A stretch of 43,841 nucleotides of DNA, from contig DUQO01000043.1 in NCBI GenBank assembly GCA_012837765.1, positions 1-43,841 of the forward strand, read 5' to 3'. This DNA is from Mollicutes bacterium. GTDB lineage: Bacteria; Bacillota_I; Bacilli_A; RF39; UBA660. The translations under genes and the position numbers were made by a program. The notes beneath the pieces are model-generated. The model saw nothing but the letters and a program-made list of their open reading frames with translations. It was not told where the DNA came from and made no database searches. Below are positions 36,727-43,841 of this stretch, one piece after another; positions within the stretch are counted from its first letter, which is position 1, and each line of letters opens with the position of its first letter.

Positions 36727-37266
36727 ATGAGTCGTATTGGAAATAGAATACTTACAATACCAGAAAATGTTACGGTTGAATTAAATGATCGTACTCTTAC
36801 TGTTAAAGGACCTAAAGGTACCTTATCACTTGACATGCCTACTGATGTAATTGTTGAGATTGATGATAAAAATATAACAGTAAAGAGAACAAATGAAGAA
36901 AAAAGTACAAAAGCCCTTCATGGTACTTTAAACTCGCATATTCAAAATTTATTGATAGGTGTAAGTGAAGGTTACCAAAAGGGTCTAGAAATTATCGGTG
37001 TTGGATATCGTTTCAATGTACAAGGTCAAAACCTTGTTATTAATGCAGGATATTCAAATCCAAAAACACTTGAAATTCCAAGCAATTTAACAGTAGAAGC
37101 AATTAGTACTACTGAAATCGTTGTTAAAGGAATAGATAAGCAAGCTGTAGGCGAATTTGCTGCCGTAATTAGAAAAGTAAGAAAACCTGAACCATATAAA
37201 GGTAAAGGTATTCGTTATAAAGGTGAACATGTCCGCCGTAAAGAGGGCAAAAAAGCCACTAAATAA
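36727..37266 (+). CDS. rplF: 50S ribosomal protein L6
   Basis: A 179-aa L6 near the sarcin-ricin loop, with two repeats of the fold and the C-terminal [19 protein letters not shown] signature. It starts [26 protein letters not shown] is 7 nt upstream. Confidence 0.96.
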   Translation: MSRIGNRILTIPENVTVELNDRTLTVKGPKGTLSLDMPTDVIVEIDDKNITVKRTNEEKSTKALHGTLNSHIQNLLIGVSEGYQKGLEIIGVGYRFNVQGQNLVINAGYSNPKTLEIPSNLTVEAISTTEIVVKGIDKQAVGEFAAVIRKVRKPEPYKGKGIRYKGEHVRRKEGKKATK

Positions 37267-37283
37267 AAGAAAGGAAGTCTATT

Positions 37284-37646
37284 ATGATTAAAAAAGAATC
37301 AAGAAATGATGCGAGAAAACGAAGACATGAACGCATTAGAAAAAATGTTAATGGAACATCTTTAGTCCCAAGATTAAATGTCTTTAGATCAAATAAAAAC
37401 ATCTTTGCTCAAATCATTGATGATGAAAAAGGTATTACACTTGTTAGTGCTTCATCATTAGACAAAGACTTAAATATACAAAATGGTAGCAATTTAGAAT
37501 CTGCCAAATTAGTTGGCGCCTCTATTGCTAAAAAAGCTAAAGAAGCTAAAATAAGTAAAGTCGTATTTGATAGAGGTGGTTATCTATATCATGGTCGTGT
37601 TAAAGCTTTAGCTGAAGCGGCACGCGAAAACGGCTTAGAATTTTAA
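37284..37646 (+). CDS. rplR: 50S ribosomal protein L18
   Basis: A 120-aa L18 that binds 5S rRNA. The basic N-terminus ([18 protein letters not shown]) and [20 protein letters not shown] at the end are typical. SD AAAGGAAG. Confidence 0.96.
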   Translation: MIKKESRNDARKRRHERIRKNVNGTSLVPRLNVFRSNKNIFAQIIDDEKGITLVSASSLDKDLNIQNGSNLESAKLVGASIAKKAKEAKISKVVFDRGGYLYHGRVKALAEAARENGLEF

Positions 37647-37658
37647 AGGAGGGTAACA

Positions 37659-38168
37659 ATGGAAGAAAGAAGAAGAAAACCTCAAGAAAAAGAATTTGAA
37701 GAAATCGTCATTGATGTAAAGCGTGTTACCAAAGTAAGCAAGGGTGGAAGGCAATTCCGTTTTGCTGCTACTGTAGTTGTTGGTAATAGAAAAGGCTTAG
37801 TTGGACTTGGAACTGGTAAAGCAAATGAAGTACCTGACGCTGTTAAAAAAGCAATCAGCAAAGCTAATAAAAACGTTATTAAAGTACCTATTATTGATGG
37901 AAGAACTATTTCGCATGAAGCTTACGGTGTAAGCGGTGCAGCTAAAGTATTGATAAAACCTGCTAAAGCTGGTAACGGTGTTATTGCTGGAGGACCAGTA
38001 AGAGCTGTTTTAGAGTTAGCTGGTATCAGCGATGTTATTTCTAAATCACTTGGCTCTAACACAAAAATTAATATGGCAAGAGCTACTATTAATGCTCTTA
38101 AGTCTCAAAAAACAGTTGAAGAGATTGCAGCTTTAAGAGGTAAAACAGTAGAGGAGATTTTAGGATAA
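37659..38168 (+). CDS. rpsE: 30S ribosomal protein S5
   Basis: A 169-aa S5 of the decoding centre, with its double-stranded RNA-binding fold ([20 protein letters not shown]) and ribosomal S5 C-domain ([17 protein letters not shown]). Its TAA shares one base with the rplO ATG. rpmD, which normally lies between them, is missing. Confidence 0.96.
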   Translation: MEERRRKPQEKEFEEIVIDVKRVTKVSKGGRQFRFAATVVVGNRKGLVGLGTGKANEVPDAVKKAISKANKNVIKVPIIDGRTISHEAYGVSGAAKVLIKPAKAGNGVIAGGPVRAVLELAGISDVISKSLGSNTKINMARATINALKSQKTVEEIAALRGKTVEEILG

Positions 38169-38611
38169 TGAAATTACATGAATTAAGATACAGCGAAGGT
38201 GCTGTAAAAGAACGTAAGAGATTAGGCCGAGGATCTAGTAGTGGTACTGGTAAAACAAGTGGTAAAGGACATAAAGGCCAAAATGCCAGAAGTGGCGGAG
38301 GTGTAAGACCAGGCTTTGAAGGTGGTCAATTACCATTATTTAGACGTATTCCAAAAAGAGGTTTTAGTAATGCAGCTTTTAAAATTAGATACGCAACTAT
38401 CAATGTTGAAGATTTAAATAGATTTGAAAATGATACTGTTGTATCACCTGAATTGTTAAAAGAAATAGGTATGGTTAAAAATCAATTAGATGGTATTAAG
38501 ATTTTAGGAAATGGGGTTCTTTCAAAGAAATTAACTGTAAGAGCACACAAATTTTCTAAAAAAGCTCAAAAGATTATAGAAGCAGCTGGTGGAAAAGCAG
38601 AGGTGATTTAA
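38168..38611 (+). CDS. rplO: 50S ribosomal protein L15
   Basis: A 147-aa L15, starting [20 protein letters not shown] with the glycine/arginine-rich [20 protein letters not shown] stretch. It overlaps rpsE by one base (TAATG), with the GAGGAG-type SD inside the end of rpsE. It is followed by secY after 1 nt. Confidence 0.96.
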   Translation: MKLHELRYSEGAVKERKRLGRGSSSGTGKTSGKGHKGQNARSGGGVRPGFEGGQLPLFRRIPKRGFSNAAFKIRYATINVEDLNRFENDTVVSPELLKEIGMVKNQLDGIKILGNGVLSKKLTVRAHKFSKKAQKIIEAAGGKAEVI

Positions 38612-38612
38612 A

Positions 38613-39869
38613 ATGTTTGCATTGTTAAAGCAAATATTTAGCCGAAAAAATAAGGATGTAAAACAAAGAGTATTTTTTACTTTGTTTGCCTTATTTATCT
38701 TTAAATTAGGAACAATGATACAAGTTCCAGGAACTACTTCAATAACTAAAGATTTAGGTTTTTTAGAACTAATGGATGCTATGGGTGGTGGTGCATTTAA
38801 GCAATTTTCAATTTTTGCTTTAGGAGTAACACCATATATATCAGCATCTATCGTAACTCAGTTATTGCAAATGGATATTATTCCATATTTTTCAGACCTT
38901 GCTAAACAAGGACCATCTGGCAGGATGAAAATAAATAAGATCAATCGTTACTTAGCGATTATACTTGCCTTTTTACAAGGTTATATTTTCTCCCTTGCTT
39001 TCATACCAAGTGGTTCAGGAGCATTAGAATATATGAGAATAGCTGTTATTTTAACAGCAGGAACAGCATTTGTCTTATGGTTATCAGATCAAATTACTCA
39101 AAAAGGAATAGGAAATGGTGTGTCACTAATCATTATGGCAGGTATTGTTATGACTACACCAACTATGTTTGTAGATGCTTTTAGAGAAATGGTTGTTACG
39201 CAAAGTGCACAATCTTTAATATTAGGAATTGTATCATTTATTATTTTTGTAATTGTCTATCTTGCTATAATTATTGGTGTTATTTATGTTCAACAATCAG
39301 AACGAAGAATACCAATACAATATACTAATAAAACAACTAGCGCATATGGAGCAAAACAAAGTTATATGCCAATAAAGTTAAATTCAGCCGGTGTAATGCC
39401 TGTTATATTTGCTTCGATGATAGTTTCAATTCCATCTGCTATAGCACAATTTACAAAAAATGAAGATATGTTATTATTTGTCCAAAAATATTTAAATTAT
39501 AATACCGTAGTAGGATTTGTCTTATATATGTTATTAATTATTTTCTTTGCATATTTCTATACATTTATGCAAATGAAACCAGAAGAAATGGCATCAAACT
39601 TTCAAAAACAAGGTGGTTATATCCCTGGAATTAGACCGGGAAAAGATACTGCTTCTTATATTAAGCAAGTTTTATCTCGTTTGACTATTATTGGTGCTAT
39701 ATTCTTAATGATAATAGCAGGACTACCAATTCTTTTCTCAAATCTATCTAGTTTAAGTACAAATGTTACAATTGGTGGAACTGGATTATTAATAGTTGTT
39801 GGTGTTGCTTTAGAAACATACAATCAACTTGAAAGTATTTTACTTACAAGAAATTATGGAGGAAAATAA
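38613..39869 (+). CDS. secY: Preprotein translocase subunit SecY
   Basis: SecY is the central channel of the Sec translocon. The 418-aa protein has ten predicted membrane helices, the plug region near FKLGTMIQVPGT, and the long cytoplasmic loops carrying QQSERRIPIQYTNK and FQKQGGYIPGIRPG. It is somewhat shorter than B. subtilis SecY (431 aa) but complete. SD AGAGGTG lies in the rplO end. It exports the signal-peptide proteins seen elsewhere in the window. Confidence 0.96.
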   Translation: MFALLKQIFSRKNKDVKQRVFFTLFALFIFKLGTMIQVPGTTSITKDLGFLELMDAMGGGAFKQFSIFALGVTPYISASIVTQLLQMDIIPYFSDLAKQGPSGRMKINKINRYLAIILAFLQGYIFSLAFIPSGSGALEYMRIAVILTAGTAFVLWLSDQITQKGIGNGVSLIIMAGIVMTTPTMFVDAFREMVVTQSAQSLILGIVSFIIFVIVYLAIIIGVIYVQQSERRIPIQYTNKTTSAYGAKQSYMPIKLNSAGVMPVIFASMIVSIPSAIAQFTKNEDMLLFVQKYLNYNTVVGFVLYMLLIIFFAYFYTFMQMKPEEMASNFQKQGGYIPGIRPGKDTASYIKQVLSRLTIIGAIFLMIIAGLPILFSNLSSLSTNVTIGGTGLLIVVGVALETYNQLESILLTRNYGGK

Positions 39870-39871
39870 TA

Positions 39872-40528
39872 ATGGATAACATTATATTAATTTCTGCTGC
39901 TGGTGCTGGTAAAGGTACGCAAGCTAAATTATTAAAAGAAAAATATAATTTAACTAATATTTCAGTAGGTGAATTATTTAGAAGCATTGCTAAAACAGGC
40001 GGTGAATTAGGTAAACACATTGCTGAATTACAAAAAGCAGGTGTTCTTATCGAAGATAAATTAACTTTAGAAGTAGTGTTAGATAGGTTAGAAAAACCTG
40101 ATTGTGCTAATGGATTTATCTTAGATGGGTATCCAAGGAACTTAGAGCAAGCTAAAATGTTTGATGAAGCAGTAAAAGGAACATTTAAAGAAGTTTCAAC
40201 AGTTATTTTACTTGAAGTACCTAAAGAGATTTTGATGCAAAGAATAACTGGAAGAGTGAATTGCAGTAGTTGTGGCGAAATTTATAATGAATACTTTGAT
40301 GAATTTAAAAAACCTGGATACTGCAACAAATGTGACGGCGATCTTTATAAAAGAGATGATGATAACGAGGAATCATTTAATCGAAGATATAATACTTTTA
40401 TGACAACGGTTCAAGATGCGATTCAATACTATAAAGAAAAAGGTATTCTTCATGTTGTTGATGCTAGTATTAGTAAAGATTATACCTTTTCTCAAATCCA
40501 AAAAATTATAGAGGGTAAAAATGATTAG
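39872..40528 (+). CDS. adk: Adenylate kinase with zinc-type lid
   Basis: Adk interconverts AMP + ATP and 2 ADP. The 218-aa protein has the P-loop ISAAGAGKGTQA (most family members read GPPGAGKGT, so two Ala replace Gly-Pro/Pro residues), the AMP-binding FILDGYPRNLEQA, and a long lid with CSSCG and CNKCDGDL, giving a four-Cys zinc site typical of Gram-positive Adk. SD GGAGG is 7-8 nt before the ATG. The end overlaps map by 8 nt. Confidence 0.95.
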   Translation: MDNIILISAAGAGKGTQAKLLKEKYNLTNISVGELFRSIAKTGGELGKHIAELQKAGVLIEDKLTLEVVLDRLEKPDCANGFILDGYPRNLEQAKMFDEAVKGTFKEVSTVILLEVPKEILMQRITGRVNCSSCGEIYNEYFDEFKKPGYCNKCDGDLYKRDDDNEESFNRRYNTFMTTVQDAIQYYKEKGILHVVDASISKDYTFSQIQKIIEGKND

Positions 40529-41267
40529 CATTAAGAGTCAAAGGGAAATTGAACTCTTAAAAAAAGCAGGTAATATTGTTTATAAAACACATCAATATTT
40601 AAAACAATATATAAAACCCGGTATTACAACCAATGAGTTAAATGAACTAGCAGAAAAATATATCATAAGTCTTGGTGCTACACCATCATTTAAAGGTTTT
40701 GAAGGATATCCAGCAGCTATATGTACATCAGTCAATGATGAAGTTGTGCATGGACTTCCAAGTAACTACAAATTAAAAAATGGTGACATAATAGGCATTG
40801 ATATTGGAGCTTGTTATAAAGGATATCATGGAGATTCAGCATGGACTTATGCTATTGGAGAAATAAGTGCGGAAAAAGCATATCTGTTAGAACATACAAA
40901 GCAAGCTTTATTTGAAGGATTAAGCCAAGTAAGAGAAGGCAATTACATAGGTGATATAGGAAACGCTATAGAACAATATGCGACTAAACATAAATTAAGT
41001 GTTGTAAGGGAACTTGTTGGTCATGGCGTTGGCACCAGTATTCATGAAGATCCTGATGTTCCTAACTATGGCAGGCCAAAAACAGGACCTCGTTTAAAAG
41101 AAGGAATGGTTATTGCTATAGAACCAATGCTTAATTTAGGAACAAGAAGAGTTGCAATATTAGATAATAAATGGACTATAGTAACTCAAGATGGCAGTCC
41201 TTCAGCTCATTTCGAGCATACCATTTTAGTAACGAAAAATGGATATATAGTATTAACAGGAGAGTGA
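40521..41267 (+). CDS. map: Methionine aminopeptidase, type I
   Basis: Map removes the initiator methionine from nascent proteins. The 248-aa protein has the metal ligands in [18 protein letters not shown] (two Asp), [14 protein letters not shown] (His), VIAIEPML (Glu) and HFEHTILV (Glu). SD GAGGG falls inside the end of adk, which overlaps by 8 nt. infA follows after 4 nt. Confidence 0.96.
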   Translation: MISIKSQREIELLKKAGNIVYKTHQYLKQYIKPGITTNELNELAEKYIISLGATPSFKGFEGYPAAICTSVNDEVVHGLPSNYKLKNGDIIGIDIGACYKGYHGDSAWTYAIGEISAEKAYLLEHTKQALFEGLSQVREGNYIGDIGNAIEQYATKHKLSVVRELVGHGVGTSIHEDPDVPNYGRPKTGPRLKEGMVIAIEPMLNLGTRRVAILDNKWTIVTQDGSPSAHFEHTILVTKNGYIVLTGE

Positions 41268-41271
41268 TAAA

Positions 41272-41490
41272 ATGGCTAAAAAAGATACTATCGAAGTTGA
41301 TGGTAAAGTATTAGAGGTTTTAAAGGGTGGTGTATTCAAAGTTGAATTACCAAACAAGCATACCGTAATTGCTCACGTTTCTGGTAAAATCCGAATGAAT
41401 AACATACGCATTTTACCAGGTGATACGGTAACTCTTGAATTATCACCTCTTGATTTAACACGTGGGCGAATAACATGGAATAAAAGGTAA
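41272..41490 (+). CDS. infA: Translation initiation factor IF-1
   Basis: A 72-aa OB-fold IF-1 that occupies the ribosomal A site at initiation. It has [40 protein letters not shown], and the [17 protein letters not shown] ending. Gene order infA-rpmJ-rpsM-rpsK-rpoA-rplQ is conserved in Bacilli. Confidence 0.96.
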   Translation: MAKKDTIEVDGKVLEVLKGGVFKVELPNKHTVIAHVSGKIRMNNIRILPGDTVTLELSPLDLTRGRITWNKR

Positions 41491-41500
41491 GGAGGATAAT

Positions 41501-41614
41501 ATGAAAGTATCAGCATCAGTCAAACCGATCTGCGATAAATGCAAAGTAATAAAAAGAAAAGGAAAAATTAGAATTATTTGTGAAAATCCAAAGCACAAGC
41601 AAAGACAAGGTTAG
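41501..41614 (+). CDS. rpmJ: 50S ribosomal protein L36
   Basis: A 37-aa L36 too short for usual ORF listings, found between infA and rpsM. It begins [20 protein letters not shown] and ends [10 protein letters not shown]. The zinc ribbon has Cys11, Cys14, Cys27 and His32, the C+ form. SD TAAGGAGG is 6 nt upstream, and its stop overlaps the SD of rpsM. Confidence 0.93.
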   Translation: MKVSASVKPICDKCKVIKRKGKIRIICENPKHKQRQG

Positions 41615-41625
41615 GAGGTGTGTAA

Positions 41626-41994
41626 ATGGCACGTATTAAGGGTGTAGATTTACCAAACGAAAAGAGAATCGAAATAGCACTTACCAGTATTCATGGTATA
41701 GGAAAAAGTTTATCAAAAACAATTTTGAATAACGTAAATGTAGATCTTGATAAGAAAACAAAAGATTTAACAGATGACGAAATAACTCGCATTCGTGATG
41801 AAATTTCTAAACATTTAGTTGAAGGGGATTTAAGACGCGAAGTTAACATGAACATTAAAACACAAATGGAAATCGGAAGTTATCGTGGAATCCGTCATCG
41901 TAGAAGTTTACCAGTTAGAGGTCAAAGAACAAATCGTAATGCAAGAACACGTAAGGGCCGCGGTAAAGTTGTAGCTAACAAAAAGAAAAACTAG
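41626..41994 (+). CDS. rpsM: 30S ribosomal protein S13
   Basis: A 122-aa S13 in the head of the 30S subunit. It has [19 protein letters not shown], the HhH-like [14 protein letters not shown], and the C-terminal [20 protein letters not shown] with a basic tail. SD TAGGAGGTG overlaps the rpmJ stop. Confidence 0.96.
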   Translation: MARIKGVDLPNEKRIEIALTSIHGIGKSLSKTILNNVNVDLDKKTKDLTDDEITRIRDEISKHLVEGDLRREVNMNIKTQMEIGSYRGIRHRRSLPVRGQRTNRNARTRKGRGKVVANKKKN

Positions 41995-42020
41995 TTAATA
42001 ATTGAAAAGGAGGTTATGAA

Positions 42021-42404
42021 ATGGCATATAAACCAAGAAAGCGTAAGGTTAAAAAGAATATACCTGAAGGATATGCGCACATCAAATCTACGCAAAATAA
42101 TACAATTGTAACAATTACTGATAAAGATGGCAACACTATTAGTTGGGCTGCATCTGGAACAGTCGGTTTTAAAGGAGCTAAAAAAGACACCCCATATGCT
42201 GCAGGTATGGCTGCTGAAGCAGCAGCTAAAGTTGCAATGGAATCAGGAGTACAAAAAGTAGAAGTTTTTGTAAAAGGATTAGGACCTGCCCGTGAGACGG
42301 CTATGAGACAATTACAAGCAACAGGTTTGGAAGTAACAGCAATAAATGATATTACACCAATTCCACATAATGGTTGTCGTCCTCCAAAACGTCCTCGTAA
42401 CTAA
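42021..42404 (+). CDS. rpsK: 30S ribosomal protein S11
   Basis: A 127-aa S11 of the 30S platform. It has [40 protein letters not shown], and [15 protein letters not shown] at the end. SD AAAAGGAGG is 9 nt upstream. Confidence 0.96.
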   Translation: MAYKPRKRKVKKNIPEGYAHIKSTQNNTIVTITDKDGNTISWAASGTVGFKGAKKDTPYAAGMAAEAAAKVAMESGVQKVEVFVKGLGPARETAMRQLQATGLEVTAINDITPIPHNGCRPPKRPRN

Positions 42405-42424
42405 AAGAAAAGGAGTGATTTATA

Positions 42425-43456
42425 GTGTCAAATAAAACCACAGATGTTTCTAATAACACTGAATTGAAATTATCAGTTAACCTTGAATATGTTGAGGCTA
42501 ATGATAATAGTTTAACTTATGAGAAATCACAATATAAAATAACAGAATATGTTGAAAATAATTTTTACGGCAAGTTTGAAATTGAACCACTAGAAAGAGG
42601 ATTTGGTAGAACTTTAGGTAATGCACTTAGAAGAGTGATGCTATCTTCTTTACCAGGGGATGCTATTAGAAGCCTTCAAATTGATGGCGTAATGCATGAA
42701 TTTCAAGCAATAGAAGGTGTTGTCGAAGATGTAACATCTATTATTCTTAATTTAAAAAGAGTAGTAGTTAAAAAACATGTTGAAGAAGATGTTGTAATTA
42801 AAATCAGCGCTAATGGTGAAGGTATCTTAAAAGCTGGAGATTTAGCAAAAAGTCCAGATATTGATATTATGAATCCGGATCAAGAAATACTTACCATTGC
42901 TAAAGGCGGGAAAGTTGATATGGAACTTACTGTTGGAAGAGGTAGGGGCTATGTTACAGCTGATGAAAACAAACAATATTTAACTGATAAAATTGGGGTA
43001 ATAGCAATTGATTCATTGTATTCTCCAATTGAAAGGGTTAATTATGAAGTTGAAAGTGCTCGTGTTGGACAAGATGACAGTTATGATAAGTTAGTTTTAG
43101 AAGTATGGACTAATGGTGCTGTTTTACCACAGGATGCAATTAAACAAGCAGCAAGTATTTTAATCACTCATTTAGAAAGAATAGATGATCCAGAATTTAC
43201 GGATGCTATTAAAATGTTGATGAAGAAAAGTAATGATGATCCAAAACAAAAGGTATTAGAAACGCCAATTGAAGAATTAGAGTTATCGGTTAGAGCCTAT
43301 AACTGTCTAAAAAGGGCATCAATAAATAATGTTCAAGATTTAATTAGCAAAACAGAAAACGAAATGAGAAAAATTAGAAACCTTGGTAAAATTTCTTTAG
43401 AAGAAGTTGTTAACAAGGTAAAAGAGTTGGGTTTAAGCTTTAAAAGCGAGGATTAG
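42425..43456 (+). CDS. rpoA: RNA polymerase alpha subunit
   Basis: A 343-aa alpha subunit that nucleates RNA polymerase assembly and contacts UP elements and activators through its C-terminal domain. The N-terminal domain has [20 protein letters not shown] and [13 protein letters not shown], and the CTD has [19 protein letters not shown] and [18 protein letters not shown]. It uses a GTG start with SD AGGAG 6-12 nt upstream. About 28 residues precede the point where B. subtilis RpoA begins to align, and this extension is Asn/Thr/Ser-rich and unlike the known protein. Confidence 0.95.
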   Translation: MSNKTTDVSNNTELKLSVNLEYVEANDNSLTYEKSQYKITEYVENNFYGKFEIEPLERGFGRTLGNALRRVMLSSLPGDAIRSLQIDGVMHEFQAIEGVVEDVTSIILNLKRVVVKKHVEEDVVIKISANGEGILKAGDLAKSPDIDIMNPDQEILTIAKGGKVDMELTVGRGRGYVTADENKQYLTDKIGVIAIDSLYSPIERVNYEVESARVGQDDSYDKLVLEVWTNGAVLPQDAIKQAASILITHLERIDDPEFTDAIKMLMKKSNDDPKQKVLETPIEELELSVRAYNCLKRASINNVQDLISKTENEMRKIRNLGKISLEEVVNKVKELGLSFKSED

Positions 43457-43470
43457 TAAGGAGGGATATT

Positions 43471-43812
43471 ATGGCTTATCGCAAACTAGGTGTAGATAGT
43501 AAACATCGTCGTTCGATGCTAGCTAATCTAACAATCGATTTAATAAAAAATGAAAAGATTAAAACTACAGAGCAAAGAGCTAAAGAAGTCCGTAAAATGT
43601 TTGATAAGATGATATCTTATGGCAAGGATGGAAGTTTAGTGGCAAGACGTAAGGCCATTGCTTTCTTACATAATGATAGTGAAGTTGTAAAAAAAGTGTT
43701 TGATGACCTAGCTAAACGTTATGAAAATAGAAACGGTGGATATACAAGAATTCTAAAACTTGAAGAAAGAAAAGGTGACGATGCTTTAATTGTCATTCTT
43801 GAATTAGTATAA
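43471..43812 (+). CDS. rplQ: 50S ribosomal protein L17
   Basis: A 113-aa L17, the last gene of the cluster. It begins [20 protein letters not shown] and has [10 protein letters not shown]-like RNA-binding character ([20 protein letters not shown]). SD AAGGAGG precedes the ATG. It ends 29 nt before the window edge, where a TATAAT (43825-43830) and an ATG at the very end are visible but cannot be assigned. Confidence 0.95.
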   Translation: MAYRKLGVDSKHRRSMLANLTIDLIKNEKIKTTEQRAKEVRKMFDKMISYGKDGSLVARRKAIAFLHNDSEVVKKVFDDLAKRYENRNGGYTRILKLEERKGDDALIVILELV

Positions 43813-43841
43813 AGAATAAAAGTGTATAATTAAGTATTATG

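Noticed and set aside
43825-43841. Promoter and ATG of a following gene
   Set aside because: A TATAAT and a final ATG are visible, but with no SD and no sequence beyond the edge, no feature can be supported.

Overview
The window is AT-rich, densely packed chromosomal DNA from a low-GC Gram-positive bacterium, read here as a walled member of the Bacilli. UGA is used as an ordinary stop (tsaE, tsaB, the LtaS-like gene and rpmC end in TGA), so the Mycoplasma code 4 is excluded. A ComK homologue, a lipoteichoic acid synthase-like protein, an LCP protein and a peptidoglycan glucosaminidase point to a walled Firmicute. Many -10 boxes are TGnTATAAT. A gut lineage such as RF39 or Erysipelotrichales would fit, but that placement is inference. 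I see no tRNA, rRNA, CRISPR array, insertion sequence or prophage.

Layout. 1-123 is the tail of an unidentified gene. 246-3126 is a plus-strand operon, tsaE-tsaB-rimI-tsaD (t6A tRNA modification and N-acetylation), ending in a small type IV pilin-like gene. 3134-5666 (minus) is an ABC importer of the NMT1/SsuA type. 5796-11643 (plus) holds rsmI, an unknown gene, pcrA and ligA. 11640-13167 (minus) holds comK and an HExxH metallopeptidase-like gene. 13334-17391 is gatCAB followed by a flavodoxin and a membrane-anchored FMN-binding protein. 17454-20782 is a membrane protein of unknown role, a double solute-binding-domain receptor with a degenerate GGDEF domain, and a YihY-family membrane protein. 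20926-23569 is an LtaS-like enzyme plus a membrane-anchored unknown protein.

23742-27136 is the most unusual part: a secreted glucosaminidase ending in a type I dockerin, followed directly by a membrane-anchored protein starting with a cohesin-like domain. This looks like a two-gene cohesin-dockerin tether that holds a wall hydrolase at the cell surface. Next to it on the minus strand is an LCP protein with an added solute-binding-like module and PASTA-like C-terminal modules.

29564-43812 is the S10-spc-alpha ribosomal protein supercluster from rpsJ to rplQ, with secY, adk, map, infA and rpoA. It has a strong promoter and a structured 123-nt leader. rpmD (L30) is absent from its usual place between rpsE and rplO, L3 has a long acidic tail, and RpoA has an N-terminal extension.

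Together the genes cover translation (Gat amidotransferase, t6A, ribosome), DNA repair (PcrA, LigA), a competence remnant or system (ComK, pilin-like protein) and a cell-envelope block (LtaS-like, hydrolase/cohesin, LCP). Starts were chosen from Shine-Dalgarno spacing and family alignment, so several are downstream of the longest possible reading frame.
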